Of a stretch of 64,000 nt of DNA, positions 38,009-45,629 are shown piece after piece. The position numbers and the translations under genes are program-made. The DNA lies in contig CAWADT010000025.1 in the NCBI GenBank assembly GCA_963780865.1, forward strand, positions 14,615 through 78,614, in the 5' to 3' direction. The stretch's first letter is position 1, and every line of letters starts with the position of its first letter. The notes under the pieces were generated by a model, which had not been told where the DNA came from, did no database searches, and worked only from the letters and a program-made list of their open reading frames with translations. The stretch comes from FEN-1073 sp963780865 (GTDB taxonomy: Bacteria; Chloroflexota; Anaerolineae; Anaerolineales; RBG-16-64-43).

Positions 38009-39024
38009 TTATTCCGTTTGTGATTCCGCGCGCACCTTCGTCAGCGAAAGCCCTTCGCGTACCCAGAATATTGCGCCCAAGACTGTAATCGGCCCCCAAA
38101 GCGCCGCGTGCAGCACGACGGTATAGGCTGAAGCGATGGCCTTGTCCACGCCGTAGGCCTCCAGCACGGCGATGCCGGCCACCTCGAACATGCCCGATAT
38201 ATCCCGGCGCGGAGGGGATGATTGTGATCAGATTGGCGATCCCGTTCATCAGCATCAGCGCAAAGAAGGAAACGGTGAAGGGGAAGGCGTGCATCAGAAA
38301 CCAGTATTTGCCGGTTTCGAAAAGCCAGATCAGGATCGACGTAAACAGGATCATCAGCACGTCGCGCGGCGAGCGCAGGGAGCCTAGATCCCTCGAGAAG
38401 ACGGTCGGCAATGCCTTGTACCGTCGGACGGAAGCGGGAGGGAATGAAATGGCCGATCAGCCAGGCGACCGCCCGTGCCGTGATCGCGGGGAACATCGCC
38501 GCGAGGACGAAAACGATCAGCGCGCCGAAGAACAGGATCGTGCCATAGATCGCCAACTGCGTGATCGTGCCGGCGATCGTGGAACCGCTGCCGGCGAGCC
38601 TCGCCAGCTCGGGAAGGTTGACGAAGATAAACAGCATCATCACCACGGCATCGAAGGTGCGTTCAACGAATACGATCGCGAATGATGCGCTGAACGCGAC
38701 GCCTTCCTTCTTTCTAATTAAATACGGCCGCAAAAGAAATTCGCCGGCCCGGGCTGGGTAGATGTTGTTTCCCATGTACGCAATGCAAACAATTGGGAAG
38801 AGAGTGCGCACTGGGACTGCCTTGATCGGCCGCATGAGGTAATGCAGACGCCAGGCACGCACCGCCACGCCCACAAAATAAATAGCGATGGCGGGAATCA
38901 GCCAAAGGTACTGGGCGCTGCGCAGGGAACTCCAAAGTTCAGCCCAATTCTGTTTTAGGATTAGGAAATAGTACAAACAGACCAGGCTGATGAGCAGGCC
39001 GACCCAGAACTGCCAGCGTTTCAT
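38009..39024 (-). pseudogene. Lysylphosphatidylglycerol synthase-like / UPF0104 flippase, two frameshifts
   Basis: A polytopic membrane protein starting at ATG 39024 with AAGGAGC upstream. The N-terminal 220 residues show the family marks WRLHYLMRPIKAVPVRTLFP, GNNIYPARAGEFLRP-like text and FVERTFDAVVMMLF. Single extra bases near 38385 and 38193 break the frame. Joined, the rest reads GSLRSPRDVLMILFTS, then IIPSAPGYIG and MFEVAGIAVLEAYGVDKA to a stop at 38009 (about 338 residues). Relatives move lipid-linked molecules across the membrane. The open frame covering 37275-38411 is mostly a shadow. Confidence 0.72.
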
Positions 39025-39047
39025 GCGAAGCTCCTTGCGCTTAAATG

Positions 39048-39109
39048 GGTGGTCGTGTAGGGCGAAGCCCGTATCCTTGGCCCGCGAACCGCAGAGCGGG
39101 CGAGACCAC
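39048..39109. repeat. GGTGGTC...GACCAC repeat element (copy 1)
   Basis: Begins GGTGGTCGTGTAGGGCGAAG and ends GCGGGCGAGACCAC, with inverted ends. It shares blocks with the element at 58480-58559. It lies in the leader of the flippase gene. Confidence 0.7.
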
Positions 39110-39215
39110 ATTCTTCCATCCGTAAGTATTATTCAATTTGTGGAATGGCGATACCTTCTATCGGAAACCTTGCCCATTTTCGAAATGGATTGTACCATTC
39201 AGAATAGGAACCGGA

Positions 39216-39830
39216 ATGAAAACCAAACCCAGATTGCTCGTCGCCACGACCAACCCCGGTAAGCAGCGCGAATACCGCGAATTGCTGCGCGAGGTCCCGG
39301 CCGAAATTGTCTTTTCGAACGATTTGGGGATTTCGCTCGAAGTGGAGGAGGACGGCACGACCTTCCGAGAGAACGCGGCCAAGAAGGCGGTCGCGCTCGC
39401 GCGCGCGTCGGGCCTGCTCGCCCTGGCGGACGATTCCGGCCTGGAGGTTGACGCGCTCGGCGGCGAGCCGGGCGTGCGTTCGTCGCGCTACGCCGGCCCG
39501 GGGGCGGACGATCCACGCCGCCGGGCGTTCCTTCTCGAAAAGCTCCGCGACATACCGGCGCCGCGCAGGGCGCGCTTTGTCTGCGTGATTGCGATCGCGG
39601 CGTCCGGCGGCGGCGTGTTCTATGCCGAAGGCGAATGCCGCGGGGAGATTACGCTTGCCGAGCGCGGCGCGAACGGGTTCGGATACGATCCGGTCTTCCA
39701 ACCGGAAGGATTTTCCCGGACGATGGCGGAACTGCCGCCGGAGGAAAAAAACCGGATCAGCCACCGGGCCCGCGCGGCGGAAGCGGCGATTTCCATCCTG
39801 CGGGAACTTTTTATCGGCAAGGAAAAATAG
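39216..39830 (+). CDS. rdgB: XTP/dITP pyrophosphatase (RdgB/HAM1)
   Basis: A 204-residue house-cleaning enzyme that hydrolyses ITP and XTP to the monophosphates. TTNPGKQREY, DDSGLEVDALGGEPGVRSSR, GFGYDPVFQPEG and SHRARA are the family motifs in order. ATG 39216 is the natural start; the frame is open further upstream without support. It is followed by a repeat and then an NmrA-like gene on the same strand. Confidence 0.95.
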   Translation: MKTKPRLLVATTNPGKQREYRELLREVPAEIVFSNDLGISLEVEEDGTTFRENAAKKAVALARASGLLALADDSGLEVDALGGEPGVRSSRYAGPGADDPRRRAFLLEKLRDIPAPRRARFVCVIAIAASGGGVFYAEGECRGEITLAERGANGFGYDPVFQPEGFSRTMAELPPEEKNRISHRARAAEAAISILRELFIGKEK

Positions 39831-39849
39831 TAGACAGGATTTTCAGGAA

Positions 39850-39950
39850 TTAAAAACCCCTCCCTTCCCTCCCCAAATCTGCGAAAATGGATCTTCCATT
39901 GGCTGTCTCATTCAACGCAGATTTAGGGAGGGGTAGGGGAGGGGAGGGGT
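39850..39950. repeat. CCTCCCCAAATCTG inverted repeat (copy 2)
   Basis: Left arm CCCTCCCCAAATCTGCG and right arm CGCAGATTTAGGGAGGGG. The centre differs from copy 1. It ends just before the next start codon and supplies its G-rich ribosome-site region. Confidence 0.8.
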
Positions 39951-39959
39951 GGGGCGAAT

Positions 39960-40877
39960 ATGAACGTCGTTACCGGCTCGTTTGGATACATCGGCCGCCA
40001 TATCACCGAGCGTTTGCTCGCGCGCGGGCAAACCGTGCGCACCATCACGACCCATCCCGACAAACCGAATCCATTCGGAAGCGAGGTCGAAGCGTTTCCC
40101 TATGTGTTCGACTATCCGGAGGATTTAGAGGCTGCATTGCGCGGCGCGGACGTGCTCTACAACACGTATTGGATCCGGTTCGAACATGCGGGAATGACCT
40201 TCGCGCGCGCGTTGCACAACACCGCCACGCTGTTCGCATGCGCCCGGAAGGCGGGCGTAAGGAAAATTATCCACCTCGGCGTCACCGGCAGCTCGGAAGG
40301 TTCGCCCCTGGCCTATTACCGCGGCAAGGCCGCGCAGGAGCGTCTGCTCCGCGAATCAGGCGTTCCATACGCCGTTGTCCGGCCGTCGCTTGTTTTCGGC
40401 GATGGGGACATCCTGGTTAATAACATCGCCTGGCTGATGAGAGTTTTCCCCGTGTTTCCGATCTTCGGAAACGGACGATACGAGGTGCAGCCGGTGCACG
40501 TGGGGGACGTGGCCGATATCGCGGTCTCGTGCGCGCTGGCCCCGGATTCGACCGTGATCGATGCGATCGGACCGGAGCGATTTATTTTCAAAGATTTCCT
40601 GCGGTTGATCGCGAAACATATCCGCCCCGGCATCCTGTTCCTCCCGATGCCTCCCGAAGTCGGGGTCGCCTTCGGGCGCGTGATAGGCTGGGTGCTGGGC
40701 GACGTGCTGCTCACCGCGGACGAACTGCGCGGGTTGATGCAGGGGTTGCTCACCTCCGCTCAGGCTCCGAATGGGAAGATCGTGTTTTCGGAATGGCTGG
40801 CGAAGAACCATGAAATCATCGGCCGAGCGTACGCGTCGGAAATCAAAAGACACTATACATGGAAAAAGAGCGGCTGA
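39960..40877 (+). CDS. NmrA/NDUFA9-like atypical short-chain dehydrogenase
   Basis: A 305-residue protein. The N-terminal Rossmann motif TGSFGYIGRHITERLL is of the T-G-x-x-G-x-x-G type. LFACARKAGVRKIIHLGVTG and YYRGKAAQERLLRESGVPYAVVRPS follow, then VHVGDVADIA. This matches atypical SDRs of the NDUFA9 or complex I assembly type, which often bind NADPH without clear catalysis. Substrate unknown. GGGGCGA precedes the ATG. Confidence 0.85.
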   Translation: MNVVTGSFGYIGRHITERLLARGQTVRTITTHPDKPNPFGSEVEAFPYVFDYPEDLEAALRGADVLYNTYWIRFEHAGMTFARALHNTATLFACARKAGVRKIIHLGVTGSSEGSPLAYYRGKAAQERLLRESGVPYAVVRPSLVFGDGDILVNNIAWLMRVFPVFPIFGNGRYEVQPVHVGDVADIAVSCALAPDSTVIDAIGPERFIFKDFLRLIAKHIRPGILFLPMPPEVGVAFGRVIGWVLGDVLLTADELRGLMQGLLTSAQAPNGKIVFSEWLAKNHEIIGRAYASEIKRHYTWKKSG

Positions 40878-40895
40878 TCGATGCTGCTCAGCGCC

Positions 40896-42284
40896 CTAGG
40901 GGATGTCAACCGTAAACATCCAATCCCCGGCGATCACATCGAAATAGGCATCCGAGATAATTTGATTTACCTCTTCCTCACTCATCCCCGGCGGATGTTC
41001 CAGAATTTCATACGGTCCGCCCTTATCCACCGCAGGACACAGGAGTTTTACCCCGGTCTTTCGTTGGTCGAGTATCTTCAGCAAATCCTGGCAACCCTCG
41101 ATATCAAGCGGTCTGATTAATTCTCCAACCCGGATAACTATTTTTTCGGGATGTACTCCGGCGAAAGCGTCCACCGAAAGCGGATTACAAATTCGTTCGA
41201 TCTTTTGCTCTCCGCCTCCTCCCCCCATGCCTCCTCCCGGAAAGGTACCGGTTTCCCGTCCATCCCGGTAAAACGCAACGTCAAAGGTTCCCACGCCCCA
41301 CAGCTGTCCATCCGGGGGATTGAAGCACACCTGAAGCTCGGTAGAGGTTGGATAGATCTTGATCCATTCCAGCGTCATCTCGATTCCGTTGCTACTCGAT
41401 TTCTGCATCGGCGCCAACTGGATTCCTGCATAGAGCGGTATGGAAAAATCAATATCCACCGAGCCGAGGATGTGCGCACGACCCCACTCCGCGCTCCAAT
41501 CCGGCTGATCGCCTTTTGGATAATATAAAATCGGCTCGTCGGTAAGTTCCATCTTTAAATGAAACGAGAGGGTCTCCTTCCCGGTGAAATCCGGGCCCGG
41601 ATTGAACAAAGCACTGCTGCCGTATCCTTCCGCAGTAAAAGGTCCGGAAACCGGAACTCCAGTATCATTGGAGATGAAATCCAGGGCCCCTTCGATCGGA
41701 TTCCGCGGATCCCAATCGGGATCCGGCATCGGTCCGATATATACATCCGGATAATTCGATCCCGCATCGTCCGTTAAACGCACGCGGGCCACGGCCTGGA
41801 AGGGGCCGGTCGGGCTGCTGCGCGGGGAAACATCCAGTCCAGATACGGAATAGGCGATCACAATCCGACCGGCATCGGCGTACGCCCATAGGATATTAAT
41901 GGTGATCTCTCCGGCGCGGCGTCGGCCCAGCGGCACCAGGTCCACGGATGTGGGAATGGCAAACAGGGTATGCGGGTCCGGCGTTTGCGTGGGTGCCAAT
42001 GTGTTTGTCGGCACCTGCCGAGAAATATTAAGGGTGGTGATCAAACCAGCCTTCCAGGCGCCTTCCAGACCTGGTCCGGCCTGCCAACAGTAGATCGTGT
42101 AGGCCGCGGCGGCGATCGTCAGACCGACAAGCACCATCAGCGCGATGCGGATCGCGAGGGTTTTCCGGTTCCGGTTTTCCCCTTCCAGGCGGGTTTGTAT
42201 TCTGCTCCAGGGATTGTTCCCTTCCGGGATCCCGCTCCGGGCCAGACCGTCCAGAAGGGCTCGAATTTTCTCTTCACGGTTCAT
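40896..42284 (-). CDS. Anti-sigma-like membrane protein (DUF4179-type outer domain)
   Basis: A 462-residue protein; ATG 42284 overlaps the sigma stop by four bases and has GGAGGG upstream. About 45 cytosolic residues lead into one helix (IRIALMVLVGLTIAAAAYTI). A Thr/Pro stretch and a large beta-rich outer domain follow, with a Gly-rich run (PGGGMGGGGG) near residue 370. The layout parallels the product of 35520. It is presumably the anti-sigma factor of the paired ECF sigma. It is intact. Confidence 0.78.
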   Translation of the reverse strand: MNREEKIRALLDGLARSGIPEGNNPWSRIQTRLEGENRNRKTLAIRIALMVLVGLTIAAAAYTIYCWQAGPGLEGAWKAGLITTLNISRQVPTNTLAPTQTPDPHTLFAIPTSVDLVPLGRRRAGEITINILWAYADAGRIVIAYSVSGLDVSPRSSPTGPFQAVARVRLTDDAGSNYPDVYIGPMPDPDWDPRNPIEGALDFISNDTGVPVSGPFTAEGYGSSALFNPGPDFTGKETLSFHLKMELTDEPILYYPKGDQPDWSAEWGRAHILGSVDIDFSIPLYAGIQLAPMQKSSSNGIEMTLEWIKIYPTSTELQVCFNPPDGQLWGVGTFDVAFYRDGRETGTFPGGGMGGGGGEQKIERICNPLSVDAFAGVHPEKIVIRVGELIRPLDIEGCQDLLKILDQRKTGVKLLCPAVDKGGPYEILEHPPGMSEEEVNQIISDAYFDVIAGDWMFTVDIP

Positions 42285-42850
42285 CGCTCGTCCCTCCTGT
42301 TCGCGCGCAAAGTGGCGCGTAATCCGTTTCGGGCGGCGCTCAGCAGCCATTTCACGGTACCGAGCGGGCTGTTCATACGTTCCGCGATCTCCCGCTCACT
42401 CAAGCCGAGATAATACTTCTGCACCACGGCCGCCCGTTGCCGGGATGGAAGGCGGTTGAGCGCATCCCATAACCCGGCTTGCTCCTCGTCCGCTTCCACT
42501 TGACCCTCGGGTCCGACTGTGAAATCGGACAAAGCCTCATCCGGAATCCCCTCCCCCTTCCCCAACGGAATTTCGCGGGCGAGTCGGCGCTGCCGCCGCA
42601 GAGCCGCTTTCAGTGCATCGTTGGACACGCAGCGAAGGAACCACGGTTCAAAAGGACGGGTAGAATTGAACGAGTGGATCGTCCGCAGCAGCCGCAGGAA
42701 AAATTCCTGAGCTACATCCTCCGCCAGTCCCCGTTCGCCGAGAATCAGGTAGGCCGTCCGGGAGGCGCGGAGGTAGTAACCATCCACCAACGTTTGCAAT
42801 CCCTGTAGGTCCCCGTTTTTCAGGCGGTCTATCGCCTCTTGTTCATCCAT
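42281..42850 (-). CDS. ECF RNA polymerase sigma factor
   Basis: A 189-residue ECF sigma. Region 2 includes AYLILGERGLAEDVAQEFFLRL, written here in two parts: AYLILGERGL and AEDVAQEFFLRL. Region 4 is KYYLGLSEREIAERMNSPLG followed by TVKWLL. It is coupled to the anti-sigma-like gene that follows. It is a second module, distinct in sequence from that at 34921. Confidence 0.92.
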   Translation of the reverse strand: MDEQEAIDRLKNGDLQGLQTLVDGYYLRASRTAYLILGERGLAEDVAQEFFLRLLRTIHSFNSTRPFEPWFLRCVSNDALKAALRRQRRLAREIPLGKGEGIPDEALSDFTVGPEGQVEADEEQAGLWDALNRLPSRQRAAVVQKYYLGLSEREIAERMNSPLGTVKWLLSAARNGLRATLRANRRDER

Positions 42851-43131
42851 CGTCCTCTCCCACTAGCGAATTGAACGCTCTGGTTATATATATCCTTCTG
42901 ACGAAGAAAAGGTTGGGAAAATCTCCCCGCGTCATCATAACCATCCATCATTACCGGACTTGGCGATCGGGTTTCACTTCGGATCAACCCGCTTTTCGAC
43001 CGCCCTCCGAAATAGATAGGAAAGGGATGGATATTTCAGCGAATGAAAGGGGTTATTTTTTAATTGGCGCCTGTAGCGTAAAAAAGCGAGATTTCAATAT
43101 TTCCAGCAACCGTTCGGCTGCGTCGGTCTTT

Positions 43132-43770
43132 TCAAATAAATTTATTAATCCGGGCTCGCATGTTTTCAATGTACCCTTGAAATTCCGGTCTGGCTGCGAT
43201 GAAAGCCATCAAATAATACAACATGGCTAGGAAGAAATTATGCGCCAGCAAGAACAATACGGATGACCCCGTGGTCCGGACCAGGAATGGAATCACGGCC
43301 GTAAGGGAAAATTCCGCCTGATCCTTCCTTCTTCCGACGGCGAATTCTATCAGCGATGCAATCAGAGCCGCCACAACCGCAAAGGAAAGAAAATTCAACC
43401 AGGGCCAGGCCGCGGCCCGGTAGAGGCACCAGCGGGCTTCGTCGCGTCCGTCATTCCAACCGCGCGGATCAGCAAAGCGTACGGAGACCCAGGCCAGGAT
43501 CAAACCAATCAGAATCGACGCCGCCGCGCCGAGCATCCATTCCAAACCCGACTGGCCCGTCAGGCCGAAATCACGCGAAGAGATCCACCCGAGGAGCAAT
43601 CCGGCATAGGGTCCCCCCAGGTTGTAAATCCACGGAGCAAAATCATTGATCCGCGGGAATCGTTTCAGGATCGGGGAAACGAACGGCGTGGGAAGGAAGC
43701 GGACGAGCAGGGGCAGGATCCAAACCGCCAGGGCGAGGATCAAGCCGGGGAGAAAGGCCGATTTTTCCAT
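43132..43770 (-). CDS. Integral membrane protein, unknown
   Basis: A 212-residue protein with about six hydrophobic segments (LILALAVWILPLLVRFLP first; FFLAMLYYLMAFIAA last). It starts six bases after the histidine-kinase stop, so the two are co-transcribed. No family recognised. The 280 bases between its stop and the sigma gene hold nothing I can identify. Confidence 0.65.
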   Translation of the reverse strand: MEKSAFLPGLILALAVWILPLLVRFLPTPFVSPILKRFPRINDFAPWIYNLGGPYAGLLLGWISSRDFGLTGQSGLEWMLGAAASILIGLILAWVSVRFADPRGWNDGRDEARWCLYRAAAWPWLNFLSFAVVAALIASLIEFAVGRRKDQAEFSLTAVIPFLVRTTGSSVLFLLAHNFFLAMLYYLMAFIAARPEFQGYIENMRARINKFI

Positions 43771-43776
43771 TGCGCG

Positions 43777-45504
43777 TCAGGCGGGGGTTTCGGCGACGGA
43801 GTCGGTCTGCAGGGGGATGCGCACCTGGACCCGCGTGCCCTTGCCGGGCGTGGAAAGGATTTGCAGGCTGCCGCCGGCCAGCTCGGCCCGCTCGCGCAGG
43901 TTCACTAGCCCCAGGCTGCTGCGTTCGGTGTAATGCTTTTCCACTTCGGCGAGGTTAAATCCGACGCCGTCGTCGGCTACTTCCAGGAACAGAAAATCGC
44001 CGTCCCGCTGCATTCGGATCCAGACGTGCGCGGCCTGGGCATGCTTGCGCGCGTTGCCGACCGCCTCGTCCACCAGGTTGAAGAGCACTCCCTGGCGATT
44101 GAGGTCGAGCTTGTCGGAGGCGCCGGCTTCCAGGTTGAGTTGAATGTCCTGGTTGAAGGTATCGCGGGTTTTTTCCGCCAGTTGCTTAAGCGCGCCGCCC
44201 AACCCCTGGGTTTCGAGGACGAGCGGGCGCAGGGTAAACAGCATGTGCCGCATTTCTTTGGTGGCGCGCCGCGCCAGTTCCTCGATCTCGAAGAGCTCCT
44301 CGCTGGTGGTCTCCGGCTTGCGCTGCAACAAGCGCCGGGCGTAGTTCACCCGCATGGCGATCGCCGCGGTGGCCTGGATTGGCCCGTCGTGCAGATCGCT
44401 GGCGAGCTTCTTGCGCGCCTGTTCCTCCACCTCCACCAGCCGGTCGCGTTCCTCGCGCAGCGCCTGGAACAGTTCCGCGTTGCGCAAGGTCGAAGCGGTC
44501 TGTTTGGTCAAGCCTTCGATCAGTTCGAGGAAATCGCCTTCGAGGAAGCGCGGGTCGGGATGGGCAAAGAGGAGCGCGCCGCGGACTTCCTCCTCCACCA
44601 CCATCGGCAGGAGTATGCCGGAGTGGCAAGCGTGCAGCGCCACCATTTGGGAAAGCTCCGGATCCTGGAGCGGGGAGTCGGCTCGGGTGGGCATGCGCGA
44701 GCGCAGGATGCGCGCGAGGGCGCCGGTTTCGCCGGGCAGCGTGGCGCGCAGATCGGCGCGGGTCAGGCGCCGCGCCGTGGCGATGAAGAAACCGCTTTGA
44801 TCGCGCAGCAAAGCCGCGCTGACCAGGCGTCCGTTGGCTCCTTTTTCGCCGCTGCCCTCCGCGGCAAGATCGAGCGCCGTATCCAGAATGCGCAGCGGTT
44901 CGAGGCTGCCGGTGATGGCGCTGGCCATGCGGTAGACCGAGCGCACCAGAGTCTTCAGCCGGTCGAGTTCCTGTGTGAAGACTGCGTCGCGTTTGCGGCG
45001 CTCAAGCGTCAGCGTGCGGTCCAGCCGCCCGGAAAGATTGCCGGCTCCGCCGGCGATGATCATCAGCGGGATGCTCTCAATGAGAACCAGAACGGCCGGA
45101 GTAACGTCCACCGTTGAAATTAAAAGGAAATATTGAAGAATGGTAAGCAGGAGGCCGGTGAGCACGCCCCAAATCGAACCGAAGTAAATGGAAAAAGTGG
45201 CGGTCGGGAGCAATCCGATCCAGAACACCGCTCCCATTGAACCGCCGGTTTGCACGTAGATCGGCAGGATGAGGAGGGCATCCAGCAACGCGATGCCGGC
45301 CCACGCCACGCGGGGCAAACGCAGGTTGATGTAACTTCCGATGGCGAGCGTCAACTGTAAAAGGAAGAGGCACACCAAGGCGAACAGCGACGCAAGCGAG
45401 AGCGTGCTTTTGAGCGGCGCGAAAATCGCCAGCGCAAGGAGCATGGCCCAGCGCAGGGTGATCGTGGTGCGTTCCAACGACGCCGAAGATTCCGGCAATC
45501 TCAT
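43777..45504 (-). CDS. NarL-type sensor histidine kinase with membrane and GAF domains
   Basis: A 575-residue protein. Five to six N-terminal helices (to about 165) are followed by a linker helix, a GAF-like domain (about 205-365) and a HisKA_3 region with phosphoacceptor H in KLASDLHDGPIQATAAI. The ATPase domain has DEAVGNARKHAQ, VADDGVGF and GLVNLRERAELAGG. TATGAT at 45516-45511 lies six bases before ATG 45504, so the mRNA is probably leaderless. No response regulator gene is adjacent. Confidence 0.9.
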   Translation of the reverse strand: MRLPESSASLERTTITLRWAMLLALAIFAPLKSTLSLASLFALVCLFLLQLTLAIGSYINLRLPRVAWAGIALLDALLILPIYVQTGGSMGAVFWIGLLPTATFSIYFGSIWGVLTGLLLTILQYFLLISTVDVTPAVLVLIESIPLMIIAGGAGNLSGRLDRTLTLERRKRDAVFTQELDRLKTLVRSVYRMASAITGSLEPLRILDTALDLAAEGSGEKGANGRLVSAALLRDQSGFFIATARRLTRADLRATLPGETGALARILRSRMPTRADSPLQDPELSQMVALHACHSGILLPMVVEEEVRGALLFAHPDPRFLEGDFLELIEGLTKQTASTLRNAELFQALREERDRLVEVEEQARKKLASDLHDGPIQATAAIAMRVNYARRLLQRKPETTSEELFEIEELARRATKEMRHMLFTLRPLVLETQGLGGALKQLAEKTRDTFNQDIQLNLEAGASDKLDLNRQGVLFNLVDEAVGNARKHAQAAHVWIRMQRDGDFLFLEVADDGVGFNLAEVEKHYTERSSLGLVNLRERAELAGGSLQILSTPGKGTRVQVRIPLQTDSVAETPA

Positions 45505-45567
45505 GGAATAATCATATCCGGGTTGCCTTCCTTTGCCAACCCTGCTGAGTGTCACGAAAAGGTATGC

Positions 45568-45603
45568 TATAATGACATTGCCCCATCCGTACTGGATGGG
45601 GCA
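45568..45603 (+). promoter_or_regulatory. smc promoter and 5' leader hairpin
   Basis: An extended -10 (TGC-TATAAT, 45565-45573) predicts a start near 45580. A ten-base stem TGCCCCATCC/GGATGGGGCA (45579-45588 with 45594-45603) would form the very 5' end of the mRNA. It could protect the mRNA from decay or be a regulatory site. Confidence 0.6.
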
Positions 45604-45629
45604 TCTTGTGCCCGGCGGTTCGCCTCCTC

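Noticed and set aside
43933..45117. Plus-strand open frame of 394 codons
   Set aside because: Antisense to the histidine kinase; composition-driven.
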